64,000 nucleotides of DNA, taken from the NCBI RefSeq assembly GCF_021390335.1, contig NZ_JAJUXK010000006.1, positions 310,001 through 374,000 on the forward strand, in the 5' to 3' direction. Positions 8,197 to 16,621 of the stretch are shown here, piece by piece. The notes under the pieces were generated by a model. It made no database searches. It had not been told where the DNA came from and saw only the letters and a list, made by a program, of their open reading frames with translations. The first letter of the stretch is position 1, and the number at the start of each line of letters is the position of its first letter. The position numbers and the translations under genes were made by a program. The DNA comes from Dyadobacter sp. CY343. Lineage in GTDB: Bacteria > Bacteroidota > Bacteroidia > Cytophagales > Spirosomataceae.

Positions 8197-8799
8197 ATGA
8201 ACACTCGGATAAGAAATGTCGAAGAAGAGGTACTATCAGCTAACTGGTATACTTTGAGGAAATACAATTTCGAATACCAGCGACCTGACGGAAAATGGGA
8301 ACGCCAGAGCCGCGAAGCTTACGACCGGGGAAACGGCGCAACTATTTTACTTTATAATACTGAAAAAGAAACGGTTATCCTCACGCGTCAATTCAGACTG
8401 CCTACTTATACGAACGGAAATCAGAGCGGAATGCTGATTGAAGCTTGCGCGGGCCTGCTTGATAAAGATAATCCGGAAGATTGTATTAAACGGGAAACAG
8501 AGGAGGAAACGGGTTACAAGCTCAATGCGGTCAGGAAGATTTTTGAGGCTTATATGTCGCCGGGTTCAGTTACAGAGATCCTATATTTTTTCGTAGGTGA
8601 ATATTCGGATGCTATGAAAGTGAGCAGCGGTGGCGGTGCTGAAAATGAGCAGGAAAATATTGAAGTGCTAGAAATACCATTTTCAGATGCAATGAATATG
8701 ATCGTGACCGGCGAGATCCGGGATGCAAAAACGATAATGCTCCTGCAATATGCGCAGTTGAATGGCTTGGTAAAAACAAAACAGGATACAGGTCAATAA
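8197..8799 (+). CDS. nudK: GDP-mannose pyrophosphatase NudK (Nudix hydrolase)
   Basis: About 200 residues, closely resembling E. coli NudK along the whole length: YDRGNGATILLYNTEKETV, RQFRLPTYTNGNQSGMLIEACAGLLD and GEIRDAKTIMLLQY. NudK hydrolyses GDP-mannose to GMP and mannose 1-phosphate. The Nudix box is about residues 92-114, with the REtEEETGYK core. ATG at 8197 is preferred over the in-frame ATG at 8188 because it aligns with the E. coli N-terminus and fits the promoter spacing. The substrate links it to manC at the window end, which makes GDP-mannose; the two are far apart and not co-transcribed. Confidence 0.88.
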   Translation: MNTRIRNVEEEVLSANWYTLRKYNFEYQRPDGKWERQSREAYDRGNGATILLYNTEKETVILTRQFRLPTYTNGNQSGMLIEACAGLLDKDNPEDCIKRETEEETGYKLNAVRKIFEAYMSPGSVTEILYFFVGEYSDAMKVSSGGGAENEQENIEVLEIPFSDAMNMIVTGEIRDAKTIMLLQYAQLNGLVKTKQDTGQ

Positions 8800-8816
8800 C
8801 CGACCTGCATCCTGTT
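8780..8816. terminator. Bidirectional-looking hairpin after nudK
   Basis: A 15-bp stem with one wobble (8780-8794 with 8802-8816) around a 7-nt loop. It overlaps the nudK stop codon. The A-rich left flank supplies a T-run for the minus strand, so it mainly serves the YtxH-like gene. Confidence 0.7.
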
Positions 8817-8837
8817 GTTATCTTTCTAATCCGGAAC

Positions 8838-9170
8838 CTACGAGATCGGATCCGGGATCGGCGTTGTTTCGGTGGTAGTAGAAGAACCGGTACTTTTGTT
8901 TCCTACAAACTTCTCGTAAAGGTCTTTAAGAAAAGTCTCCACATCGGGAAAATTGCCTTTCAGCGTTTCGGAGCCTTTGGTTTTGAGCTCTTCGAAATAC
9001 TCAGGAGCTTTATCAAATGCGCCTTCGGCCTCGGCTTTCAGACTATTTGCTTTGGTCTTCAAATCTTCCAAAAGTTTCTCTCCTTCTTCTGTTTGAAGAT
9101 ACTTGTGAGCAGCGACTCCCGCCGCGGCGCCAAGAATGAACGTGGCCAGATGTTTTGAATTGATGCCCAT
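8838..9170 (-). CDS. YtxH-like small membrane/stress protein
   Basis: A 110-residue protein. A short hydrophobic glycine/alanine-rich helix (ATFILGAAAGVAAHKYL, about residues 9-25) is followed by a long charged amphipathic helical region rich in Lys and Glu, and a Ser/Thr-rich tail. This is the pattern of YtxH/gas-vesicle-protein-like envelope stress proteins. No catalytic motif is present. It is monocistronic, with a shared terminator facing nudK. The function is not known beyond the family's general link to stress. Confidence 0.75.
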   Translation of the reverse strand: MGINSKHLATFILGAAAGVAAHKYLQTEEGEKLLEDLKTKANSLKAEAEGAFDKAPEYFEELKTKGSETLKGNFPDVETFLKDLYEKFVGNKSTGSSTTTETTPIPDPIS

Positions 9171-9257
9171 GATTTCCAGTTACTTAGTTTAGCTTGAAGT
9201 TAAATAACCATTCCTTTAATCCCAAGAGGCTTTCTCTTTTGATGCGACTGGTTCCAA

Positions 9258-9285
9258 AAAATTATGCCCGCAACAAGGCGGGCAT
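9258..9285 (-). terminator. Terminator of the SIMPL gene
   Basis: ATGCCCGC and GCGGGCAT flank a 6-nt loop (9264-9285). On the minus strand the stem is followed by a T-run. It lies 7 nt past the stop codon of the SIMPL gene. Confidence 0.8.
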
Positions 9286-9291
9286 TCGTAT

Positions 9292-10023
9292 TTATTTAAT
9301 TTCAAAAGCCGCCTGCATGCGGTAACTGATCTTGATCTTCTGGTATTGCACATCACTGTCGGTCACGGCATCGGCTGATTCCGCTGAAAGCGAGCGCATA
9401 TTAGCTTTGGCAAACATCGGTTGCGGGAACACCAGATTTTCGTCCAGTTCCTTAATTGACAGCACTTTACCAAGTTTTTGATCCAATGAAGCTACCAAAT
9501 ATTCAGCTTTCACTTTGGCCGCTTTCAAGGCGTCGATCTTGACCTGTTTTTTAAACTCTTCTCTTTTAGAATGGTCTACGCGGGCCACATTCGCATATTG
9601 AATACCGCGGCTTTCCACTTTCGCCATAATCCCATCCAATTTTTCGGCACTGCTGACTTTTAACTCATATTGTTTGTTTTCGAGAAATGTCGCAGGCTTT
9701 TTCTTTTTATCAACATAATTCTGGTATCCGCCTACGCCGCTGATTGACAAGCTTTCTTTCGGCAAACCAGCGTCGGCCACTGCTTTGATCAACTGCTTTT
9801 CAAGCGTGCTGATATTGACCTTATCCTTCTGATTTTTTTCATCTGTAAAATATTCCCGGAGCGACACACTGAAATAAATCTCGTCAGGAACGACTTCCAT
9901 TTCGGCGAAGCCGGCAACGTCGATATTCGGAACCTGGATAAGTTGTTCGGATTGGACTTGTGAAAATGCCGGAACCAATGCTGCTGCGGCGAAAAGGATA
10001 CTTGCAAAAAATGCTTTTTTCAT
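9292..10023 (-). CDS. SIMPL-domain (DUF541) periplasmic protein
   Basis: A 243-residue protein with a signal peptide (MKKAFFASILFAAAALVPAF, cleavage likely before Gln-Val) and a SIMPL domain. Signs of the domain are IDVAGFAEMEVVPDEIYFSVSL and, further on, the long helix with KIDALKAAKVKAEYLVASLDQKLGKVL. Family members such as E. coli YggE are periplasmic and have been tied to oxidative stress protection and signalling. Residues 100-130 hold a Lys-rich stretch. It has its own terminator and lies downstream of, but separated by a terminator from, marR. Two tandem palindromes sit upstream of its start. Confidence 0.88.
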   Translation of the reverse strand: MKKAFFASILFAAAALVPAFSQVQSEQLIQVPNIDVAGFAEMEVVPDEIYFSVSLREYFTDEKNQKDKVNISTLEKQLIKAVADAGLPKESLSISGVGGYQNYVDKKKKPATFLENKQYELKVSSAEKLDGIMAKVESRGIQYANVARVDHSKREEFKKQVKIDALKAAKVKAEYLVASLDQKLGKVLSIKELDENLVFPQPMFAKANMRSLSAESADAVTDSDVQYQKIKISYRMQAAFEIK

Positions 10024-10057
10024 GGCTTTTGTAAAGAAAAACGATTTGATAAAACTG

Positions 10058-10096
10058 CGTTGAGCTATTCAACGTGACGAAACGTATAAACGTTTC
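10058..10096 (-). promoter_or_regulatory. Two tandem palindromes upstream of the SIMPL gene
   Basis: CGTTGA-N5-TCAACG (10058-10074) and GAAACGT-N4-ACGTTTC (10079-10096) are both perfect. They lie 35-73 nt before the SIMPL start codon. They could be operator sites; the adjacent MarR-family protein is an obvious but untested candidate ligand. Confidence 0.4.
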
Positions 10097-10159
10097 AATG
10101 CAGGTTAGATGCAAAAGGACGGGAGAAGGTTTAAGCCCGTTTGCAATTCTTAACAATAA

Positions 10160-10197
10160 AAAATGGAAGACCATCTGCATCGACAGTCTTCCATTTT
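10160..10197 (-). terminator. Terminator of the marR gene
   Basis: AAAATGGAAGAC and GTCTTCCATTTT flank a 14-nt loop. On the minus strand it ends in a T-run. It lies 20 nt past the marR stop and separates marR from the SIMPL gene. Confidence 0.8.
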
Positions 10198-10216
10198 ACT
10201 ATATAGCTGGCAAGAT

Positions 10217-10651
10217 TCAGGTAAAATTCTGGTAAATAGAATCCATAATCCTTACAAAATGCTGATAGTCAGAATCGTTAAGACTGCCCCAGCCTTTGCG
10301 CCGGATATCAGCAACAATAGGGAATGCTTTCTTATAGAGAGATTCGCCTGTTTTGGTTAGGGATAAATTAAACTTCCTTCGATCGCCTGCGGCTGGTCCG
10401 CGTTCCACAAGACCCTTTTTTTCGAGCAGATCGATAATCCGGGTCACAGTTGGCGGATCTTTAAACGTCATTTCAGCCAGCTCGTTCTGACTGATTCCTT
10501 GTTTACGAAATATATGATCAATAAGAACCCACTGGTCTACGGTCAAATCAAAACCTGCTTCTGTCAATTGTTTTTGCAGGGCGTTACGAATTTTTTTGAT
10601 AGTCGTATCTATTTTAAAAAAATAGGCACGATGATCGGAATGATGTGTCAT
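10217..10651 (-). CDS. MarR-family transcriptional regulator
   Basis: A 144-residue winged-helix regulator. Residues 30-100 hold the MarR DNA-binding domain: LTVDQWVLIDHIFRKQGISQNELAEMTFKDPPTVTRIIDLLEKKGLVERG is the usual helix-turn-helix, followed by the DRRKFNLSLTKTG wing. The flanking helices would form the dimer interface. MarR proteins usually repress their own gene and a neighbouring divergent gene, and release DNA on binding a small ligand or on oxidation. The divergent neighbour here is the metalloprotease operon. No Cys lies in the protein core, so a ligand-responsive mode is more likely than a thiol switch. Confidence 0.9.
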   Translation of the reverse strand: MTHHSDHRAYFFKIDTTIKKIRNALQKQLTEAGFDLTVDQWVLIDHIFRKQGISQNELAEMTFKDPPTVTRIIDLLEKKGLVERGPAAGDRRKFNLSLTKTGESLYKKAFPIVADIRRKGWGSLNDSDYQHFVRIMDSIYQNFT

Positions 10652-10822
10652 GTGGAGAAAGTTGAAGTTTAGTCATTGAGTATATTGAAGATATAAGTCC
10701 AGCCAACTATTCGTCTACTAATTATTGCAGCAAAAAATCAATCATATCCTCCGTTCATCCTGAACTTCCTGCCTTCTAATAATTACACACCTGCTGCCTC
10801 AGCGAAGTACTTTGTTATTCCT

Positions 10823-10865
10823 GGAAATAATAGAACATTTCAATCAAAATTGTTCTATTATTTCC
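10823..10865 (+). promoter_or_regulatory. Perfect 15-bp stem-loop in the metalloprotease leader
   Basis: GGAAATAATAGAACA (10823-10837) and its exact complement (10851-10865) flank a 13-nt loop. The stem ends 18 nt before the metalloprotease ATG. It could be an mRNA hairpin controlling translation or a protein-binding palindrome. There is no upstream plus-strand gene for it to terminate. Confidence 0.6.
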
Positions 10866-10883
10866 TTCTTACATCTTCTACTT

Positions 10884-12749
10884 ATGCAGACAAGCTTTAC
10901 GATTTTTGCAAGAAACTTCCTGGCAACGTGGCTGCTTTTGTCTCTGACAACAACGCTAACCTTCTCACAGCAAAGCAATTTTATCGAGCCTGTTGCTGGA
11001 CCCGACGTACCTGATTCCCGCGAAATGGATGCTTTCAAAGCCCGGCTCAGGAAAAACCCTAACATTTCTGCATTTCAGTTTGTAAAGCTGAATGCATTAG
11101 CAACTTCGCAGCAAGATGGAATCCTCAAACTACGTATCCCCAACACCAGCCCGATCACGGCCGAAGCAACCCACGTGGAATACCACGATGAGCACAACTA
11201 CGAATGGATTGGAAAGACTGACGATGGATTGGGGACAGTGATTGTATTGTCAAAAGAAGGCCGGATATGCGCCCACATCTCCACGCCGCAGGGAGTCTAC
11301 GAGATCTTTCCGGCTCCGGGTAATTTATATTCTTTGCAAGAAATCGACCCCATAAAAGCCGGCGACGTAGGTTGCGCGACGACAAGTGAGAACCGAACGG
11401 GAGGTCGCGAAAATGCAGAATATATCCCAGCGACACCGGAGCCTGTCAACTCAAATCCAAGCTCTGATGCGAATGCAAAATTATACCCTTGTCAGCCGCT
11501 TGTGAACCCCCGGGTGCTGGTGCTTTACACAGCAAAAGCATTGCAGATAGCTGGGGATGTAGCCACTATTACCGACCAAGCTAATATATCAGTCGCCCAA
11601 TTCAACAGTACTATCTACAACAGTGGAATAACAAGTAACGCGGTACTAACACTGGCGGGGGTAGCACCGTTAAATTTCCCGGAAACTAATAACAATATGA
11701 CGCTGGACATAACAAATCTGCCTGGAAATGCAGCCGCTCAAAGCCTGAGAACTCAATTTCAGGCAGATTTGGTTGTGCTTTTTACAAATGGTAACTACGG
11801 GGCACGAGGCGCGACAGCAATACCTTTCCTTAATAATGCTTCCGCCTATTCCATAGTCCAGATCTTGAACGCTGTGACTAATAAAACCTTCGCCCATGAG
11901 GTAGGACATATATATGGCTGCCGACATGACGGCGAATCAGGTGATCCACAATACGCACAGGGGCATAATATGAAAAATGGTTTAGGAATTGTTACCGATC
12001 GAACGATGATGAGCACTAATACAAATGACGGAAGCAACAGGCTACTCAACTTCTCAAACCCAAACGTAATCGTGGGAGGGAAATCAACCGGAACCCTTGC
12101 CAACAATAACAATGCCAAGAGGATTACAGAAACGCATTTAATTGTAGGAGGTTTCAAGCCAAATCCTGTACCTCCATTAGTTGCCTATCTTGACGGTCCT
12201 ACTTTTGTCACTACTCAGGGCGGGAAGAACTATGAATTGAATTACAGTTGTGGATCTGCACCATATTCCTTCACTTGGCAGTATAGTTACGATGGCGTCA
12301 ATTACATCGCATCAAATATCACCACCGAAGTTTTTACATGGTATTTCTATCAAAATCAAAAAATATATCTCAAAGGAACTGTCAGCGCGAATGGAAAATC
12401 GACTACCGCATTCATTGCTGTAACTGCCCAAATGCCAAGTCCTTTCAAGACTGGCAATACGGAAGCTGATAGTTTAATCAATGAAAATCAAGAACTTTCG
12501 GTCATTCCAAATCCCGTTGCTGATGAAATGCGCATTGGATACTATCTCGAAACAGAAGCTGCCGTAGAACTTGAAATACTAGATTTGTCCGGAAATTTCG
12601 TGGAGTCAATTTTACCAAAAAAATCATTGCAGAGTCGCGGATTGCATTCGCTTTCATGGAGCAATGATGGATTAGAAAACGGTAGCTACCTCCTAAGATT
12701 AATTGTTAATGAAAAGACTGAGGTGAAACGCATAATTATTCAGCGATGA
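10884..12749 (+). CDS. Reprolysin-like (M12B) zinc metalloprotease, type IX secreted
   Basis: A 621-residue secreted protease. The ATG at 10884 is chosen because it starts a clean signal peptide (cleavage before Gln-Gln at about residue 29); the upstream TTG lies before the leader hairpin. After a propeptide-like region of about 180 residues, the catalytic domain carries HEVGHIYGCRHD (H338, E339, H342, H348), the metzincin zinc motif, with a Met-turn candidate in RTMMSTN. A beta-domain follows. The C-terminal 80 residues (NPVADEMRIGYYL... GSYLLRLIV... VKRIIIQR) are a type A sorting domain of type IX secretion. The stop overlaps the next ATG (ATGA). Confidence 0.9.
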   Translation: MQTSFTIFARNFLATWLLLSLTTTLTFSQQSNFIEPVAGPDVPDSREMDAFKARLRKNPNISAFQFVKLNALATSQQDGILKLRIPNTSPITAEATHVEYHDEHNYEWIGKTDDGLGTVIVLSKEGRICAHISTPQGVYEIFPAPGNLYSLQEIDPIKAGDVGCATTSENRTGGRENAEYIPATPEPVNSNPSSDANAKLYPCQPLVNPRVLVLYTAKALQIAGDVATITDQANISVAQFNSTIYNSGITSNAVLTLAGVAPLNFPETNNNMTLDITNLPGNAAAQSLRTQFQADLVVLFTNGNYGARGATAIPFLNNASAYSIVQILNAVTNKTFAHEVGHIYGCRHDGESGDPQYAQGHNMKNGLGIVTDRTMMSTNTNDGSNRLLNFSNPNVIVGGKSTGTLANNNNAKRITETHLIVGGFKPNPVPPLVAYLDGPTFVTTQGGKNYELNYSCGSAPYSFTWQYSYDGVNYIASNITTEVFTWYFYQNQKIYLKGTVSANGKSTTAFIAVTAQMPSPFKTGNTEADSLINENQELSVIPNPVADEMRIGYYLETEAAVELEILDLSGNFVESILPKKSLQSRGLHSLSWSNDGLENGSYLLRLIVNEKTEVKRIIIQR

Positions 12750-13321
12750 TCCGATTGATTGGTTTTTTACTCATATTCATCATTGCCGGCTGCTATAAGA
12801 CTAGCCCCCTGCCCGAACGACATTCTATCGGCTATTTTGAAGCTATTCTTAACGGAAAGGTTTGGAGCAGAACTTACTTGAATGCCTACCAAACCGTCGA
12901 GTCTGCGCTTGTTCCATTCTCTGCATCCTTGCCATGCACAGACGATCATCTGGAAATATTTTCTGAACTATATTCCCCTGAGGGCTATTTACGGCAAAAA
13001 TTTCATTTGATGAAAATCCCTCAAAAAGCGGGTAAATATGACATTATTCCGTCCACGCCCTACCATTGCGATGAACAAGATCCTGTCTATGCGGAACTAT
13101 ACACAATTACACAAGATGGAGATGTAGTTGGGGATGTTTACACAACATTGAAAGGTTCGGACAGCTATTTGGAAATAGAAAAATATAACCAAGTGACAGG
13201 TGAAACAAAAGGCACCTTCAAACTGACAATGGTTGTAGAAAAACGAGGTGGTGAACCTGCTCTTCCGGACACCTTATACTTTACGGACGGTAAGTTCCAC
13301 ACTAAATTTTCGACCCCATGA
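12746..13321 (+). CDS. Putative lipoprotein A, paralogue of the next gene
   Basis: A 191-residue lipoprotein (lipobox FIIAGC, Cys near residue 16). No known family is recognised. It shares an evident common plan with the following gene: GYFEAILNGKVWSRTYLNAY near the start, an IPQKAGKYDIIP segment, SYLEIEKYN and the C-terminal DTLYFTDGKFHTKFSTP. Three or four conserved Cys (for example SLPCTD and PYHCDE) could form a disulphide. It begins inside the stop of the metalloprotease gene (ATGA overlap), so translation is probably coupled. A role as an inhibitor, chaperone or anchor for the protease is a guess from context. Confidence 0.8.
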   Translation: MIRLIGFLLIFIIAGCYKTSPLPERHSIGYFEAILNGKVWSRTYLNAYQTVESALVPFSASLPCTDDHLEIFSELYSPEGYLRQKFHLMKIPQKAGKYDIIPSTPYHCDEQDPVYAELYTITQDGDVVGDVYTTLKGSDSYLEIEKYNQVTGETKGTFKLTMVVEKRGGEPALPDTLYFTDGKFHTKFSTP

Positions 13322-13908
13322 AACTTCTTGTAGCACTTGCTGTTTGCGGCGCTTTTCTTGCCTTATTCGCCGGATGCGAGAAGGAGAGATTAATGCCAAG
13401 GCAATCATGGGGGCACTTCCGGGCAAAAGTAAATGGAAGAAACTGGGAGCACACTTACAGAAATGCATTTCAGGCGGTTCGGGCGAAGGAGGAATATGTT
13501 GACTCTACTTGCAAACGAATGGTTATTTACTCGCTGCTTTTCGACTCGGGCGGTGACCTCGAGGAGGAACTGTATTTCACAAATATTCCTACGAAAACAG
13601 GACGTTACAAGATCATGCCTAACCGGCACTACTCCTGCGAAGATTCAACATTCATATTTTCTCAACTGGTCGCTTTTACCAATTTCGATATGTTCAGAGA
13701 TCCATACGAAGTTGTGGAGTCGGAAGACAATTATCTTCAAATAGACCAATTTCAGGAAAACGGAAATAGAGAAATAAAAGGACGGTTTAACGTGACTTAC
13801 GTTTTACGGTCGCCAAGATCCGCCAATTCTCACGAGGACACTTTAAGATTTACAAACGGAACATTTCATACAAAAATCTTAACTCCTGGAAAGGGTGGAT
13901 TACTCTAA
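13318..13908 (+). CDS. Putative lipoprotein B, paralogue of the previous gene
   Basis: A 196-residue lipoprotein (lipobox FAGC, Cys near residue 20) that overlaps the preceding stop codon by ATGA. Compared with lipoprotein A, it keeps GHFRAKVNGRNWEHTYRNAF, NIPTKTGRYKIMP, NYLQIDQF and DTLRFTNGTFHTKILTP, and the two Cys (DSTCKR and YSCED) sit at matching places. The two genes are therefore a tandem duplication that has diverged. No catalytic residues are apparent. Both follow a secreted protease in one operon, and a strong terminator closes it. Confidence 0.8.
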   Translation: MKLLVALAVCGAFLALFAGCEKERLMPRQSWGHFRAKVNGRNWEHTYRNAFQAVRAKEEYVDSTCKRMVIYSLLFDSGGDLEEELYFTNIPTKTGRYKIMPNRHYSCEDSTFIFSQLVAFTNFDMFRDPYEVVESEDNYLQIDQFQENGNREIKGRFNVTYVLRSPRSANSHEDTLRFTNGTFHTKILTPGKGGLL

Positions 13909-13910
13909 AA

Positions 13911-13953
13911 AACCAAAACGCTCCTGAACAGTAAGATCAGGAGCGTTTTGGTT
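13911..13953. terminator. Strong bidirectional terminator between convergent genes
   Basis: A 17-bp perfect stem (13911-13927 with 13937-13953) around a 9-nt loop, flanked by A-rich and T-rich sequence. It ends both the lipoprotein operon and ppc. Confidence 0.85.
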
Positions 13954-13968
13954 CATATAAGCTACCTA

Positions 13969-16554
13969 CTACGCCGAATTCCGCGCAGCATTAATAATAC
14001 CAAACATCGCCCGCATAATCAGCTGATTATACGTTTCCACATCAACCGGCAGATCTTTTGGATCGCTAGAGAGCATTTGAAGTGCATATTGCTGAATTGT
14101 GATCAGCGGCAATACGATTCTTTCGCGCGTTTTGATAGATACTTTCGTGACGTTATTGCTGTCCAGCAACTCTTTTTGACCTGAAACATCCAGCAGCAAA
14201 TCGCGGGTCAGGATAAATTCGTCGTACATTTTATCCCAAAACTCCCGATACTCTTCTTCATCACGGAGGTATTTGGTGGCAGGGAAAAACGCTTTTGAAA
14301 GCGACTGCATTGAATTTTCAATGAGCGTCCGGAAAAACAGTGATTTTTTATATAGCTGCTTGATATCCTCAACCTTGTTTTCACCTTCCATTTGCCGGAT
14401 TGCAGATCCAAAACCATAAAAACCAGGTACATTCTGCTTCATCTGCGCCCAAGAACCGACGAACGGAATAGCCCGTAAATCTTCAAATTTAAGTCCCTCG
14501 TCGTCATTTCCGCGCTTGGTAGGGCGGCTTCCAATATTCGTTTGTCCGTAAAAACGCAGCGGCGTTTTCTTGTCCAGGTACTTAACAAACATCGGGTGGT
14601 TTTTCAGGTCGAGGTACGATTCGTACGCAGCGGCTGCCATTTCCTCAATCAGTATTTTGTCCTCAGCGCTCAATTCATCCTCAGCCCGGTTTCCGCGGAA
14701 CAAATGATTTTCCAGACCTGCTGTAAACAACCTTTCCAGATTGTACATAGCAGTGGTAACTGTTCCATAATTAGAGCTAATAGTCTGGCCCTGAACAGTT
14801 AACTGAATTTCCTTATCTTCAATTTCAGATCCGAGAGATGAATAGAAGTTGTGGTTGTTTCCGCCGCCACGTGCAGGAGGTCCACCCCTTCCGTCGAAAA
14901 ACGTGACTTTGATCCCAAACTCCCGCGATACTCTTGTCAACTCTTCTTTTGCACGATATATCGACCAGTTGGCGCGAAGATATCCACCGTCTTTCGTTCC
15001 GTCAGAAAAACCTACCATGATCGTCTGGTGGTTTTCACGATTTTGAAGGTGATTGCGATAAAACTCGTTTTGATAAAGTCTTGTCATAATCTCCGGCGCA
15101 TTCGCAAGATCGTCCACCGTTTCAAACAGCGGCACTACGTCCAGCGCAAGTTTACCGTCTTCGTCTGCAATCAGGTTTTTTGCGAGTGCAACCACCTGCA
15201 TTACATTCAGAGCGGAGGTATTATTACTGATCACATATCGGTGAGCGCCTTTTTCACCATTCTTTTGCTGGATCGTTTTGATCGCCCGGATAGATCCCAG
15301 AATGTCTTTCGTTAATTCGTCTTCGTAATCTTCATCGCGCAACGGGATATTGAGCGACAGCAGCATTTCAATTTTCTTTCCCTCGTCCCAGCCCTCGAAA
15401 TCACTGTATTTCAAAAGCGGGATTTTCTTTTCCAGTCTTTTAAGAATATCCTCCCATGCCTTTGCATGCTTCCTGCTGTCCTGACGAACGTCGAGACTGG
15501 CGAAGAAGAATCCGAACAGATTCAGTTTAAGGATAAAATTATCAAGCAGCTCCACAAAAAGGCCCTGATGCTTAGTCACCAGCACTTCGCGCGCCATTAA
15601 CAGCTCGTCGATCAGTTCCTGAGCATTTGCATATCCCTGGTCAAACGGCCCGAATATGGTGCTATTCATTTTTCTCTCCGCAAGTGACACAGCTTCGTCG
15701 ACCCCTTTGAAAGTAAGTCTTCGTTTTAATGTCCGCAAATCGCGGTAGTAGCTGCGCAAAAGCGTTTCGCGTAGTCTGTCGGCAACTTGCAAAGTGGTTT
15801 CCGGATTGACGAAAGGATTTCCGTCGCGGTCGCCGCCTGGCCAGAAGCCAAGCCGGAAAACGTTGGGATAAGGCCAGTCATGAACGCTCATTCCCAGTCC
15901 GTTGATTAACTTTTCTAGAATGGACGGAATAGCGTCGTAATATACATTTTCGAGGAACCAGCACAGACTGACCGCCTCGTCAAATGGGGTAGGTTTCTCG
16001 TGATTGATAAAAGCGGTTTTCCCAAGTTGCAGAAGCAGCTGGTTTACCTCTGTAAAGTCATTTTCCTTGATCGCGTCTTCCAGATCATTGATAATGCCGA
16101 GCACTTTTCCGGAATAAAACTGGGTAGGGTGGGCAGTTAACACGATCCTTACACTGAAATCTTCCAGTTTAGCGAGCAGTTTCTTTTTCAGCTCATCATT
16201 GTCGAGCCGCTCGGTGAGATAGGTAACTGACCCTTTTCCCGTGAGATCGTGCGTCTGATCGAAAGCGGCATCTTCAACAGAATCAAATAATACTACCTGT
16301 CTTTCAATGTATTGGATAAACAAAAAGAGCAGATCGGTCCTTTCCTTAGGCGTCGCAGTTTCCAGTAACTCTGAAAAAAAATGCTCAATAATTTCTTTGG
16401 GCGATTTCCCCTCCTGAAATCCTGTTTCACTTTGCTGAGTCAGTATGGGAAGTAAAGAGCCTGTCTGAAATATGCCCCTATAAGGCAAACTCAGGAAAAG
16501 GCTGTTGAAAATATTATACTTCGTTACAACTGCGTCCTGAAAACTGTTATTCAT
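13969..16554 (-). CDS. ppc: Phosphoenolpyruvate carboxylase
   Basis: An 861-residue cytosolic enzyme that makes oxaloacetate from phosphoenolpyruvate and bicarbonate, refilling the citric acid cycle. The first active-site motif LTAHPTQ lies at residues 139-145 (catalytic H142). The second, with FFDGRGGPPARGGG, is near residue 555, and VGFSDGTKDGGYLRANW lies before it. The C-terminus ends in a normal NxAxNxG-like tail (IINAARNSA), here with GIINAARNS. The length is close to bacterial PEPC. It sits downstream of xer and rpsU on the same strand; a -7-like element upstream suggests its own promoter. Confidence 0.95.
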   Translation of the reverse strand: MNNSFQDAVVTKYNIFNSLFLSLPYRGIFQTGSLLPILTQQSETGFQEGKSPKEIIEHFFSELLETATPKERTDLLFLFIQYIERQVVLFDSVEDAAFDQTHDLTGKGSVTYLTERLDNDELKKKLLAKLEDFSVRIVLTAHPTQFYSGKVLGIINDLEDAIKENDFTEVNQLLLQLGKTAFINHEKPTPFDEAVSLCWFLENVYYDAIPSILEKLINGLGMSVHDWPYPNVFRLGFWPGGDRDGNPFVNPETTLQVADRLRETLLRSYYRDLRTLKRRLTFKGVDEAVSLAERKMNSTIFGPFDQGYANAQELIDELLMAREVLVTKHQGLFVELLDNFILKLNLFGFFFASLDVRQDSRKHAKAWEDILKRLEKKIPLLKYSDFEGWDEGKKIEMLLSLNIPLRDEDYEDELTKDILGSIRAIKTIQQKNGEKGAHRYVISNNTSALNVMQVVALAKNLIADEDGKLALDVVPLFETVDDLANAPEIMTRLYQNEFYRNHLQNRENHQTIMVGFSDGTKDGGYLRANWSIYRAKEELTRVSREFGIKVTFFDGRGGPPARGGGNNHNFYSSLGSEIEDKEIQLTVQGQTISSNYGTVTTAMYNLERLFTAGLENHLFRGNRAEDELSAEDKILIEEMAAAAYESYLDLKNHPMFVKYLDKKTPLRFYGQTNIGSRPTKRGNDDEGLKFEDLRAIPFVGSWAQMKQNVPGFYGFGSAIRQMEGENKVEDIKQLYKKSLFFRTLIENSMQSLSKAFFPATKYLRDEEEYREFWDKMYDEFILTRDLLLDVSGQKELLDSNNVTKVSIKTRERIVLPLITIQQYALQMLSSDPKDLPVDVETYNQLIMRAMFGIINAARNSA

Positions 16555-16596
16555 AATGTTGTGACCAAATTATATTCTGAGACCGTCAATAGAGGT

Positions 16597-16604
16597 CAAA
16601 TATA
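16597..16604 (-). promoter_or_regulatory. -7 promoter element of ppc
   Basis: On the minus strand this reads TATATTTG (TAnnTTTG). It lies about 43 nt before the ppc start codon. No good -33 TTTG is seen at the standard distance. Confidence 0.4.
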
Positions 16605-16621
16605 ATCTTAAAAAACGGCTT

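Noticed and set aside
10812..10883. TTG start for the metalloprotease at 10812
   Set aside because: It would place the leader hairpin inside the coding sequence and put 24 residues ahead of a perfect signal peptide.
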